Source: Ophioderma brevispina (lineage: Eukaryota; Echinodermata; Ophiuroidea; Amphilepidida; Ophiodermatidae). Taken from it: a stretch of DNA of 64,000 bases. The notes below the pieces were generated by a model. That model did not search any database and was not told the origin of the DNA. It was given only the letters and a program-made list of their open reading frames with translations. The stretch covers positions 45,652 through 109,651 of the forward strand of contig JAMKCH010084902.1 in the NCBI GenBank assembly GCA_023653785.1. The letters are read 5' to 3'. Positions 22,311-33,989 of this stretch are shown piece by piece. Position numbers and translations under genes: made by a program. Every line of letters starts with the position of its first letter. Within the stretch, counting starts at the first letter, position 1.

Positions 22311-24090
22311 AGACCTACTTGATTCACTGTTTATGTCTTTCAATGTGTCCTGCAAAAATGCTTTTAAAATAGTTCATTTGTTGATTTTGCATTGGGGGAC
22401 AAAATAGACACCTGTTGCTCTGAAACACAACCTGTTTATTCTACTGGAGCCATAAGATAGTACTGGGAGTGGCCCGATCTTGGGCCTCATACTTTGGCCT
22501 GAATGATAGGGGACATGTGGTACAGGCCTAGGATAATCATGATGCTGATTGTCCTCATGAGAATAGGTTTGTTTTTCTCTATTGGATATTGCGTACGACC
22601 CAAGGCAAGGGAGGCGTTGAAATGTCAGTGACTGTTTATATCACTTCACGATCGTATGTGAAGGCGTTGGAAGTGGTGTGTGGGCTCTTAATTCATCCGA
22701 CCAAAGTATGGAGGCGCGAATCGGACCTTTCTGTTGGTGTTAACCAAAGAGGTTAAAAGCAAATGATATGGCTATAAAACTATGTAAAGGTTATCAAACT
22801 GGTATACACTTGAATAAGCATCGTGGATTCTAGATCATTTTCAATTAAGTTTGAAGGGTTCATAAAACTGATTAGTACCACTCAAAAAGGAATATTATAT
22901 CCGGTTTATATCCTCTTTAAACCTTTAAAGTTAAATAGAGCTTGTGAGAAATGTTGCTATACTAGTTTCCAGTTGATAGTGGAATAGCCTCTACTTTTCT
23001 ATAGGTGGAGGTATGGAATTGGTCCACTGCTGAAAAAGCCATCATATTGCTATGTCCCTTGCAATGATGACACTGTGGGTTTAAGAATGATCAAGTAATA
23101 CGACACGGACAGTACATCTCCTAGTCACATTATATCGCGCATAATCTACGCTTATTAGGAGTACTTTTTCACCCTCACCCCTTTCCGGGATTGACGCATG
23201 GCCGCAACGTTACTGACATTAAAAACAACCCCAACACTTCAAACAACGGAAAGTCTTATTTAAATTGTTGGCGCTTCCGATAGCCGAGAAAATACCCGGA
23301 TTTACCATTATCAATGCGCATATAATTTGACCACCTAGGTCTAAACAAAGTTGTCTCGAACGTCATGAACACACACTTCAGAATTTCAAAAATCTCCCCA
23401 AGCTTGTTTCACAAATATGAGTCACCATTCAGTAATGAGGAGTAAAGAGCGGCGCTCGTCATTTGTAAATTGTATTGAAGAAGTGTGTACGTGATAAGTA
23501 TATAAAAACTCTGGTCCGTGTATTTGTGGTATGATGTGCGCTATAAGCCCACGATAGCCAACCTGAGCGGTTGGGCCATTCCCGTCCCAATCAATAATCA
23601 AAGAATTAAACCCTAGAATGTTTCAAAGAAGCCGCAAAAAATCCAGGAATCGTTTCACTGAAAGCGGTGAAGCTGCTGATTTTATGAATAGTAAGATAAA
23701 AGTTCGGCATTGTTACCCACAGGTGAATGAAGACTTCTAAAATTGGTGATATGGTGTGGTAGCATGGTTTTAAAACCAATTCTGGGGTAGACACACTATG
23801 CTTCACATAGTATTAAAAATACAAGTATGACTAGACGAATAACGTAACTTTTATTTGTAGTGGCCAGTTCTTTTCAATCAGATCTCTTTTGTATTGCGAG
23901 CAGATAGCGAAGATTTGGGTATTTCTGTCCCTATTTTGAGTAATGGACGAAGTCCAACTCCGCCCACTCGACAGCAACTGGAATCGACGAGACAGGCCAA
24001 CAGCCTCAAAGTCAACTTCAATATAGTTCAACCACATGTATCAATATTAGATAAAAAGAAATAATAAGTCTTAAAATAAAGGCATAGCAA
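22310..24090. other. Gene-free stretch
   Basis: No recognisable gene. Minus-strand open frames at 23606-23806 and 23831-24037 adjoin each other and read as plausible protein without known motifs. They could be a decayed retroelement or chance frames. Confidence 0.3.
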
Positions 24091-24097
24091 AAAAAGA

Positions 24098-24720
24098 GTT
24101 AAGAGGATTTGCCCTGCAAGACGTATAAATTTTAATTAACTAATCACTTCTTAGCTAAGATGGTTGGGCCGCAGCTTTTTTTTTATCGAACTAATTATTT
24201 TTAGCTAAAAACGTCGCGCCCTAGCATATAAATATTGACACTATCATTTCTTAGCTAAAAGGATGCACTGCAAGGCTTATATTTACGAACTTAAGATTTC
24301 TTAGAAAAGAGGGTTGCTCAGCAGGCCTATAACTGAATGAAATATTGATTCTTATATAGAAGGTAGTACTGCAGCCGACGATAGCCCTGAAAGAAGGCAG
24401 GGCGTGAAGAATGAGGCAAATGATCGGGTAAAATATTTCTCTAGATGACTTAGATGCGCCGTACGGCCTATCAACTTAACTAACTTACCTAAGAGGAATT
24501 GGGCCACAGGCCTATCAATTACTGAAATTCATATTTCTTAGGTAAGAAGATTTGCACCACAGGTATTATATTACTGAATTAACCCATTTCCTATGAGCTC
24601 AGCCAATAAATTTACAGAAATAGCAATTTTCTCAAATAGGAAGGCTTACGCCGACAGGCTTATAAATTATGGACGGCCTATAAATTTACTGTTAATCATT
24701 TCTATTAACCAACACTAACA
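24098..24720. repeat. Degenerate tandem array, 50-65 bp AT-rich unit
   Basis: About ten poorly conserved units, each built as a short GC-richer part (for example GGGCCACAGGCCTAT), an AAATTTACTGAA part, and ATTTCTTAGCTAAGA. The phrase TTCTTAGCTAAGA, or a variant, recurs near 24153, 24202, 24250, 24300, 24500 and 24537. CAGGCCTAT or a variant recurs near 24325, 24512, 24655 and 24672. A unit near 24370-24440 is interrupted by unrelated sequence. The TTAGCTAA core is itself palindromic. Strong divergence implies an old satellite-like array. Confidence 0.72.
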
Positions 24721-24848
24721 ACCCTTACCCCTAAAGATGATTAAAATTAGGGTTAAACTAAAGGTTTTTATAAACGTGGACCCTAATCGGTTGACCACGA
24801 GTTCCGCAGATGTATATTAACATATCAGGTTTTTGTCCCCGGTTGCCA

Positions 24849-25560
24849 AATTGGACACCCCCCCCCCCCACACACACAACATACACAACAAGAACATCAC
24901 AAATGCCTCCTGGCTGATGATTTTGATCATTAGTGGCAGCCAGTAATGCGTTTTTTCATTATTTTGACATAGTATAAGATTATGCAGCCCAATACCAAAA
25001 CAGCATCGAGAATGGGGAAAGTGGGGGTGGAAAGAAAGGTATGTTCAACCTTATAGAAGGTTTTCGGTGTCCAAAGGTTGTCAAAATATATTAGGGGACC
25101 AACTCCCAGATTTGTGATAACAAATGTATCAATCCTGAGCAGTTGTTCAAATTTTTCATACTTGCAAATAGGGAGCGGGGGTAACCAATGACCCTCATAA
25201 GTAATTTTGGGGACGGAGCAACATATGCGTCAGGTGCGGCGATCGTCATACCCTTTTTATACGAAAGAAGTATAAAATTAATATTTTTCACTCAACACCC
25301 GTTTCTATAATAGAAAATAAAAACATTAATTTCAGCTTAAAATATTGAAGTTTAGAAAAATCCTTTCTTTAAATTAAACGGGATATACAAAAAATGCAGT
25401 TCTTCTTAGAAACAAATATTGGGGAGGACCGCCACGGAAAAAAATGGTAGGTACCTAAGACTTTATAGTCCAGAGAGAGAAGCTGAATTCAACATGGCAG
25501 GAGAATTTCATAAATCTATAATAAAAAAAACGATGAAAAGGCACCCAAGCTGCGAATCCC
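24849..25560. other. Homopolymer tract and gene-free sequence
   Basis: Begins with a poly-C tract (about 24849-24860) followed by CACACACAACA. The rest is AT-rich without recognisable genes. Confidence 0.4.
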
Positions 25561-25562
25561 TC

Positions 25563-26407
25563 TAACCTGGAGCTAGCACACATTGTAACACATCTCAAGT
25601 ACAAAAGGTTGAGTGATTAAATATGAAGAAGGCTGAAAGGAACCCATGAAACGCGTTCTTAAGTGCCGGAAAAGGGTGCCTTAAGAAGAGGGGGCCAAGA
25701 CAAAGATTGTACGGGGTCAAATTTTTAATATTGATCAAATAATGTTGAAAAGTATACCATGTTAGGTGTCTAACGATAAGGATTCAGAAAAAGGTATAAA
25801 AATAACAAAAAAACAACCAAAAGTTTTTGAGTTATAGGCTAAAAAACAGCAAAAAACAAAAAGGGTCAATTTTCGCTGTACAGGGGTCAAATTATAAGTT
25901 TCTCGATTTGGATAAAAAATGGAGCAAAATTTTGGGACGCTCATAGGATTTAAATAAGGAATAGCTTTGAATGTCTCAAATGCTGGCTTAAGAAAGTAGG
26001 GGGAAAACAAGATCAAGCCCCATTGAATGCAATGGACGTTGACCTTCTGTGCCCCCTACATCGGAAACTAAGCATATAAAACAGTCAAAACTATTCTTTA
26101 TTTTAATCCTATGAACTCCACCAATATTTGCACCATTTTTTATCCAAATCGGAGCAACTTTAAAATTTGACCCCTGTACAACTGAAATGGACCCTTATTT
26201 TTGCTGTTTCAACATGATTGGATCAATTTAAAGATTTGACTCCTGTACAATCTTTGTCTGGGCCCCCTCTCCTTAAGGCACCATTTGTAACACTGAAGAA
26301 TCAGGAGTCAGGGGTTTCAGGGGTCCCTGTCAGGCTGGCAACATATTTAATCACTCAAACCTTTTGTACTTGAGATGTGTTACAAATGTGTGCTAGCTCC
26401 TGGGTTA
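25563..26407. repeat. 845-bp imperfect palindrome (foldback element)
   Basis: The entire stretch folds on itself around 25985. Outermost arms are TAACCTGGAGCTAGCACAC (25563) and the complement of GTGTGCTAGCTCCTGGGTTA (ending 26407). The arms remain similar for about 180 bp, through CATCTCAAGTACAAAAGG and its complement, and recognisably to the centre (GACCCCTGTACA blocks near 25880 and 26168). No coding potential. Probably a foldback transposon or an inverted duplication. Confidence 0.8.
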
Positions 26408-26409
26408 TC

Positions 26410-27170
26410 TTGGTCGTCGTGTATCATATGGTACAGCCTAAGTTGAACTAATAAGTGTTATTGTGGAAAAGACACCCAACCGATAGTTTTCTTAGCAGTA
26501 TATAATAGATTATACCCTCATCAAACGAATATGTGATGTTCGCTTTTAAAATAGGCAAACTGTACTAGAGATAGTTATGTAAGTGCTTGTCTGACAAAAC
26601 CCCGCATATCCATAATCCTATCCATTGCCATTCATGTCTAGCCAAACATAATAATATAATAGATCTAAACAACTGAATACGTTGGTACGTGTTTACAATT
26701 GGCATTTCACACACAAAATTTCCTAACAGCTGTTTAAAAAAACATTGAAAAATAAAAACTAATTCATTCAAATATAATAATCACACATATGTTAACAATG
26801 AACTATGAGATGCACTTCATTGAATACCTATATATTTTCTCAAATTGATAACATTAAAAATAATAAACACAAACATTTTAACATTGGGTATCATTGTAAG
26901 TGTCATACACAGGCGTAAAATTAGTGGAAACATTCCTTTACCACTCTAGTAACCACGTGCAGTGTTTCAATTTTGAAAAACAAAGACCAGTCTGCTTTAA
27001 ATTTTTACTTAATTATATGAACAAAGCATTTTTGTATATACCTGCATGTATATGTATCTATCTATATGCCTGTATTGGGCTCCTTGCTCTATTAATATTT
27101 TGAAATCGAACAAAGTCTCTATTTTTGCAAGCCATTATTCTTTTAATATTATGAAAAGATTAGGGATAGC
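26410..27170. other. Gene-free stretch
   Basis: AT-rich sequence with no recognisable gene or repeat. Confidence 0.4.
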
Positions 27171-27177
27171 CTCATTG

Positions 27178-27388
27178 GCTCTTTGCACGGTTTCGCCATT
27201 TGCGTGGAGAGCCTCGGACTGGCAACAATATAAATGGGAACACTTATGCAATAGTTCGATCAGGTTCGATTTTTTCCAAACAAAACCAATGGCCTTGCAA
27301 GAGGTGAAATGCATTGTTATATAACACACTCATTAATTCCAGTATCAGTTCGAGGCTCTCCCTGCAAATGGCGAACCGTGCAAAGAGC
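27178..27388. mobile_element. 211-bp MITE with 45-bp inverted repeats
   Basis: The left arm GCTCTTTGCACGGTTTCGCC, followed by GAGAGCCTCGGACTGG, is mirrored on the right as the complement of GGCTCTCCCTGCAAATGGCG and CCGTGCAAAGAGC. The arms differ at only a few positions, which suggests a recent insertion. No clear target-site duplication can be read, so the superfamily is open. Confidence 0.75.
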
Positions 27389-27454
27389 GAATTCCCATGG
27401 GAGTCGACCACCGTACTGTCCTATAGGCCATTGTAATATAATTTTTATTTTCTA

Positions 27455-27820
27455 ATGAAAAACCAATTGGAGTACACTGTTAAAACTTTGATTCAATTTT
27501 TAATCTTGTTGGTTAAACTTTTTCAGTCAACCTAGGATTACCAGGTAACCACACTTTTGTTTGGTTAAAACCTTAATCAACGGCTGTTGATTAAAAATTA
27601 ATATGTGGGTTTGTTTACAACTTTTATCAACTGTTGGATAGTTATATTTTCTCTGTTTTTTACATGATGTTAATGTTGGTTAAAGTAAACCAGTTGTTGG
27701 TTTAAAATTTTATTCATTTGTTTGGTTCTTAATTATTACTTAATATGGTGGGTTGTTTACACTAACTCACTTGTTTAACCATGCATTTGTTGGGTTATTC
27801 GTTTAATATTGCAGAGAACT
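27455..27820. repeat. Repeat rich in TTGGTTAA units
   Basis: GTTGGTTAAA, TTTGGTTAAA, CTGTTGATTAAA and similar units, with complements such as TTTAACCA, recur more than ten times, often near a TTAA tetranucleotide. The spacing is irregular. May be a MITE built of subterminal repeats. Ends are unclear. Confidence 0.45.
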
Positions 27821-27827
27821 GGCTTGA

Positions 27828-27965
27828 CTGTCTAGTCTAGTCTATAGTCTAAGTCCATACTTCAATGAGGGATTCTATATAGAGCTTTATTCATTCATGC
27901 CTAATATCTCTCATCCCTCGGTCCTCATTGAAGTCTTAACTTTGACCCTAGACTGACTATTCAAC
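27828..27965. repeat. Small foldback repeat with AGTCTAG arms
   Basis: The left arm AGTCTAGTCTATAGTC, with ACTTCAATGAGGGAT, mirrors the right arm ATCCCTCGGTCCTCATTGAAGT followed by CCTAGACTGACTAT. About 138 bp in total, non-coding. Confidence 0.55.
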
Positions 27966-28461
27966 CCTGTCGAAATTTCAGCGACGAAATTTGAGTAGCT
28001 CTGAGTCTCTCACAGATTCTGAAAATGCCCAAAATATAGTCGCCGTAACAAAACCCTTCGCTAAGCAGCCTGAAACTGATAAGAAGTCTGAAGTTATAGG
28101 TATTGCCTGATTCATATCACTGAATTTCCTTCACACTACTCAGCAATGACGTCACTCTCTCGTAATCATCCATGTTTGATTTGTCCCTCGCTTTCAAGTG
28201 GTCATGTGACCAATATTTTAATAAACATTGTGCAAAATAATGATTTTCCAACATGGATTAGATTTAACCCACAATTGACCAATTTGTCTGTAAATATTCA
28301 GAAACGTGTGTTGGTGGCAGAAGTTTATGTTTCATCGTTTGTTTTAAGGAAAAATGCGTAATTAACAACGTTTTGTATTTCTATTTAGTTATATCACCTA
28401 TATGTTTCAGTGTTTTAACCACACGAATAGAAATGTTATTTTTAACAACTAATAATTTAGA

Positions 28462-29543
28462 CAGGGTGTCCCCATAATGAATTAGTAACAAAAACCACAT
28501 CGATACCCAAAATGTTTTATTTTTTTTTTTCCATGAAAATCAATAACATTAGGGTAGTTGGGTTTAATATCCACCTTCATTATAATACTGTAACCTTTCA
28601 TAGGAATTTTGAATCATAAAACTCACTAACCAAGTGGAACCATAACACTTAATTGTGTTAGACGTGCTGATTCATCCTTGGCTAAGTGAAAAATGTATTG
28701 TACTTTTACCTCTTTCCTGGCGAGCAAGACCCGACATAAAAGTGTGGTGGGGGGGAGGGGGTTTTACAAACATGCTTTAGTCCCTTCGGGATTTCGTTAT
28801 AAACACTCAAAACGTGTGATTGGTGGTACCAATAGAGCTGTGGTCCGCTTTTCCTTCGATACCAAATGAGTATAAATGCCCCTACGACGTCAAAATGATG
28901 TCATAAACCTCGCTAGACAGTAAAGCTCATTGGTTGCCACACAAGCATAGGCCTTTATATACTATTTTGGTACTTTGCTTAGAGTAAAGCTCAAAAACCT
29001 CTTGTAGTAATAAAAGCTGTCCTTTGTCATGATTAGAGCAAACAGCTTCAAAAAATTGATATCCTAATATTTTGGTGGCAAAATTGAATTTTCCCTATTG
29101 TGCACTTGTGTTTTCCTGAAATTGACAATTTTTTCTGCCTAATGGTCTTTATTACGTCACTGTGTGCCCATAAAGGGTATGCGGTTCCTTATCCTTGGTA
29201 TCAAGGGAACGAGAATGATCATAGCTATCTATTGGTACCGCAAAATCAAAAGATCAATGGCTAGTAAGAGATTTCCGAAGGAGGAATATGTGATCAAAAG
29301 CTTGGTAAGTCGCGGAATAAACCACACATACATTTTTTTCACTTAGCCCAAAGGATGGAATCAGCACCGCTAACAAATTAAGTGTATTTTCACTTTTGTT
29401 AGTCCGATTTTTATGATTCAAAATTCTTATGAAAGGTTACAGTATAATGACGTTGGATATTACACACTTACCTAAGTTATTTATTTTCTAGGGAAACAAA
29501 AAAACATTGGGTATCGATGGGTACTACATTCTGGGACACCCTG
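28462..29543. mobile_element. 1.08 kb TIR element with CAGGGTGTCCC ends and 180-bp arms
   Basis: Starts CAGGGTGTCCCCATAATG and ends CATTCTGGGACACCCTG. The inverted repeats extend about 180 bp on each side (for example ATCGATACCCAA, CTGTAACCTTTCATA and TTTTGAATCATAAA, each mirrored). TA follows the right end (29544-29545). The matching left bases are GA, so one side of the duplication is mutated. No transposase. The interior holds a minus-to-plus mix of short frames only. Long-TIR, mariner-type non-autonomous element; related termini (ACGCCCTGTATA) occur at 63210-63225. Confidence 0.8.
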
Positions 29544-29749
29544 TATGCTGTTTGCGATTTTGAATCACCCACGTTTACCGCTGTTTTTTAATTAATTTTG
29601 TTTTAACGGTGTAATTTAACGCAAGTCTTTGATTCGATGTATTTGTGATCAGCCTCATAGTACAACAGCGTCAAAAACAAATGTCGTTACCTAAAAGCGC
29701 CCCAATTCAGGTCTTTACCGTCGTCCAACCAAGAGGGGGGGGGATGGAG

Positions 29750-29950
29750 GAGTGGTTAACACCTCCTAAAAAAAAAAAAAAAAATCCTTGTCGCACAAAA
29801 CGCCAACGAAATATGATCTATGGCTTTTTATTTAATTGTAAGTTCATCGTTTGCGGTCATTTTAACGAAATTGGACGGTACCCCTTCAGGGTGCCAGGGT
29901 GGTCCTTCAAGTCGAAGGTGTTGTGTGTGTGTGGGGGGGGGGGGGGTTGC
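29750..29950. repeat. Homopolymer tracts (A, G)
   Basis: A run of about 17 A at 29767-29784 and a G-rich GTGTGTGTGTGGGGGGGG tract at about 29920-29945. No gene recognised. Confidence 0.6.
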
Positions 29951-30354
29951 CCCCTGGCCTAACTTTACGGTGTACGATCCCATCGCATTTCGGCCTGGGG
30001 TAATGTTTATAACCTAACTTAAACATTCCAAATTTGTGATGTATTTGACCCCGGAGTGGTCTGGAATACGCCTCATAATGATTTTTTATATCCTAAACCC
30101 AAGACCTTGTGATTTTGTATAATCGACCCTTTACGGCGTGACTTGTAGGACATGCCAACATAACAGTAACACTCGAATCAAAACGGCATCAACCGCCGGC
30201 GTAACCCGATGCTAGTCTTTTTCCACACTTAACACATTGCCTTGGAACCTGGGCTAGAACTAGCCTAGATTCAATATCCATAGAATTCTGAAATCTGTAG
30301 CGTGACCTTGAAAATCAAAGTCATTCTCCTATTATGCTACCCGGCTATTTTTCA

Positions 30355-30522
30355 TACTTTGCCATTCTGCCGAGTCTGCCCATTCTGCTTCTGCCATTCT
30401 CCTATGTCCAATGCTGCTCTTCTGCCTTTTCTGCATATTCTGCCCATCTACTTTTCTTGCCCATTCTGCTCATTCTGGCCATTCTGCTCATTCTGCTAAT
30501 TCTGCTTTTTCTGCCTTTTTTC
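30355..30522. repeat. CATTCTGC minisatellite
   Basis: A pyrimidine-rich array of 8-10 bp units close to CCATTCTGC, about fifteen copies with length variation. It opens several frames, but these only encode simple repeats (for example HSAHSGHSA) and are not genes. Confidence 0.75.
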
Positions 30523-31270
30523 AACCCGTTGACTCGAACCATCTCTCTTCCACCATTAGGCACTTACGTGTTAATACCTTGGGTATTAATATAGAACTTT
30601 GACCTCAGTGGGTCGAAACAGCGTCCACCAACTCGATGTTTTTTAATTTTTTAATTTGAACTTTTTGTCCTCCTTGTTTGAATTACGGTCCTGGCACCAT
30701 TGTTTTAGTATTGTGAAACCCAATAGCAGTTTAGTGAGAAATAGAGGAAGGGGAGATGGGTGAGGGAATTTAGGTACTTATGCGACAGATATTGTGTTGT
30801 AAGGTGCAGAAAACACAAAATAAAGTACATGTTAAAGGTGGTTGTAGGCATGTATGAAACGTTAACAAAATTGATTACAATCTACGACTTTACTGTGCCT
30901 CACAATGCATAAGGAATGCCAGTATTAAAGGTTCATATGCTATTGCTAGCCGTGGACCAAAAGAGATGATTTGCATAACTTTAGGGAAGGGAAATAGTCT
31001 TGTTTTTGGCTATTTTTTCACCGTTTTTCTATCTCGTTTTTCACCATTTAATGTTTCGGAAATGTGTATATTTCTCATAATATAATCCTAAAACAAGGAA
31101 AAAGAATATGGGAGGAAGTAGGCAAAAAGTGCCGTTCTGGAGCGGTAAACGTTCTTTCTGAGACACCCGTATATTTATATATCAGCAGAGGTCGCGGAAA
31201 ACCCTCGGCCATCGGCCTAGCTCCTCAGCCTTCGGCTCGGAATCGCATGCCTTGGGCACCCATATTGCGG
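30523..31270. other. Gene-free stretch
   Basis: No gene recognised. A GC-rich, self-complementary patch at about 31190-31265 contains CCTCGGCC and CCTTCGGCTCGG, but its nature is unclear. Confidence 0.3.
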
Positions 31271-31273
31271 CTA

Positions 31274-32380
31274 CAGATGTCCCCCCAAGAAAACTATACA
31301 ATCAAAGAATTAATTTTTTGCCCAAAAAATTTAAGTTCATCTCGACTGGCGTTTTACTGATTCTTTTTAGAAAGTGTTGCAGCTTTCATGAATTTTTAGT
31401 TGAGTAATTTGGGGGTCTGGTTCAGAATTATGGTAATTTCTCGACAGTTTGAAAAACCTATTGGGCCAGTTTCGGCTATCCTGATTCAAAAAAAGTTGAC
31501 ATTGAAAAATCACCTTCAAGCCATTCTTTCATTGAAAATAAAAATCAAGAAGGTTTATAGGGGGGGAGTGCTGCTTCTTGTGATCATAACACAATTTATA
31601 AATTTGTAATGTCGCAATTCAATAAATGAGCTAATAAAATAAATGTCGTATTAGAAAATTTCAAATTCCAAAAGCTCCTGTTGTCTCAGATTTATTTCCG
31701 GTTTCAGCAGAAGGTTAGAACCATAAAAACACACTTGTTGAAAGTAAACAGAGATCTTTGAAAACACAACCATCCTTTCTTTTTATTACCTTTGTTCTGA
31801 ACACTGCATTCTTATCATATTACTCCCTGGCATCTTGGAAAACAGTGGGGAATATGGGAAGGGTAAATGTTCCTCCACATTAGAGCGTTGTCCACACATT
31901 GTCCCTCAAAAGACCTTTTTTGTAGCTGTTACATTAGTTTCAGCAAATCTCCAAATTTCCACGAATTTCATTATTGTTAACCTGAGAGTGAATCCCTCCA
32001 TTTCACCAAACAACATATAAAGTTCTGGTGATTTCCCTGAAAAATAATATATTGATTATTTCAATGCATGGTAATACATCACTCTGATCTGTAAATATCT
32101 TTTGTTTGAAAAAGGGTTAATCCCACAATGTTGCTACACGCATTTATATTTAATTTCTTGAACCTTAAGGTGAACTGGCCCCAAGTGGTATTTATCCTTT
32201 GTGTTCAACTGACAATTATCTCCACTTAGGGTCCATCAAATTGGATGGATCATAAAAGCGGAGGATTTAGCTAGGATCTTGTCTGACCAAAAATAAAGTC
32301 CAAAAATATCTGGCAAAAATGCACAGTTTATATTTTTTCTCAATTTTAGTTGATTGTATAGTTTTTATTGGGACAGTCTG
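31274..32380 (-). mobile_element. 1.1 kb TIR element with CAGACTGTCCC ends, copy 2 (inverted)
   Basis: Reverse-complement counterpart of 10979-12063. It is flanked by TA at 31272-31273 and 32381-32382. On the plus strand its left end reads CAGATGTCCCCCCAAG and its right end ATTGGGACAGTCTG. Landmarks such as TTGGGCCAGTTTC, CATTAGAGCGTTGTCCACA and GGATCTTGTCTGACCA are recognisable in both copies. The shared internal sequence without an open frame shows the family moved as a non-autonomous element. Confidence 0.85.
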
Positions 32381-32384
32381 TATA

Positions 32385-33380
32385 TAGTAATAATATTGTA
32401 CAGAGTGGAGAATATTTGCTACCTTCCGGGTCATACCACGACCGCGCATCAGCTGGCTGTATCCACTGATCTCTACACACTGGATAGGCTATCGCAAGCT
32501 CGGTTCGAACGTGAGGAAAACCGGAAAGTGCTCGGCGGCCCTTTTTTTTTTGCTCTACCCAAGAACACAGTCCCGGTGCACGTATCAAAAGGATAGGGAG
32601 AAACTACGGAAATAAGGGACAGAAATTAGGCGATTAATTGTGCGTATGTCAAGGCTTATCAATGATGGGTTTTATGTTCGAGTTTGGGTTGGGTAGTTCG
32701 AACACAAGATGATTCAAAAATGTTTTATTTTAAAAAAGTCTTGGAAAATGCCATTTTCATGGGTGCGGTTTTCAGCTCACAGACACAATAATCATGCAGT
32801 AAGTGCTTTGACTACTAGTTTCACAGTATTATTATTTACAAATATTGACTGCTATTGAAGGGCCCTTGACATCTCATATGGTTGAAAACTATAGGACCAA
32901 GGAGGTGCGTGATCTCCAGGACAACCCTTTTTAATATTGCCCCCGAGGCGTATCAGTAATTATTAATCCTTAATCCTGCATTCCTTTTTTTTTCTGCTTT
33001 ACTACCCACCAGCAATGACTGTGGTAAAGCTCCTCCAAGTGATGGATGGGGGGGGGGGGAGGGGAAGTAGCATCTCGTATCTCTTTTTAAAGGGTTTAAG
33101 AGATTTGGGGCATGCATCGTTCGATTTTAAAAATATTATTTAAAGGAAATCTGTTCGTGATTCTGAATATTTGGGAAAATTTGGTATGGGGATGGAAAAG
33201 CTTAAGTAACGTATTAATTACATATAAAATCAAAATAAGTGAAAATTGTCCCCCCACTGCGATGCGATGTGGTTTATATCAATAATAATTTAAAACACAA
33301 CGAAATGAAACAAAAATATGTCATTCCTGTAATTATTTTCCAAATTATTATTAACTACTCAATTGAATCCATCAATATTA
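32385..33380. other. Gene-free stretch with a small shared repeat
   Basis: A patch at about 32461-32490 (CACTGATCTCTACACACT then AGGCTAT) is matched in reverse orientation near 37225-37255, followed here by GGTTCGAAC and a T-run, so it may be part of a dispersed SINE-like repeat. Otherwise nothing recognised. Confidence 0.4.
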
Positions 33381-33807
33381 CAGTGTCAGCAATAACAATT
33401 TCAGAGTTCAAACACGATGTTTTGGTCATCACTTTGGACGTCACGAGGAGAGCAAAATGGGCGTTTTGATCAATGAAGCCGTGCGCGAAAAAATCCGCCC
33501 GTTTTATTCGCTATGTCAAAAAAGCAAAAAAAAATTTTAAAAATGCCTCTGATTTTGTTAATTTATACATCAAATTGTATTATTTTTTTTCGGGGAATTC
33601 GTTGATGTATGACATATATTTATTGAAGGTAAGTCAAACTGAGCTTGACAAAAAAATCTTGACACATTTCCCTTTAAGATACTTATTAAGAGTCTTATTT
33701 GATCTGATTAAATATTTAGTCGATGCAAATTATTTTGCTCTCCTCGTGACGTCAAAGTGATGACAAAAAAACATCTTCTGGTTGACTCGAATTGTTATTG
33801 GACACTG
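33381..33807. mobile_element. 427-bp TIR element with CAGTGTC ends
   Basis: Starts CAGTGTCAGCAATAACAATT and ends AATTGTTATTGGACACTG. The arms continue about 75 bp inward (GATGTTTT, GTCATCACTTTG, GACGTCACGAGGAGAGCAAA, each mirrored). The interior is AT-rich with short frames only. No clean target duplication is legible. Non-autonomous TIR transposon. Confidence 0.75.
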
Positions 33808-33989
33808 TGACTATTGAGGGATTAATGAAAGTAATAATAAAAATTTGAAAATAAGTTACAGATATTATATTTTGTTTTTTTTTTTTTTTTAACATTTTTA
33901 TCTCAACTTTAAGTTAAGTGGTTTGAATTAAAAAGAATGTTTAAAAAGTAAAAATATAAAATTTAAATCATAATGCAATATTTCACAAC

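Noticed and set aside
24098..24720. CRISPR-like array
   Set aside because: Units are too diverged, repeats are AT-rich, and no regular unique spacers or cas genes exist; animal genome context.
30302..30602. Cysteine/histidine-rich frames suggesting a secreted protein
   Set aside because: Produced by the CATTCTGC minisatellite in all three frames.
33239..33760. Two consecutive plus-strand frames that look like one gene
   Set aside because: They fall mostly inside the inverted-repeat element 33381-33807; AT-rich chance frames.
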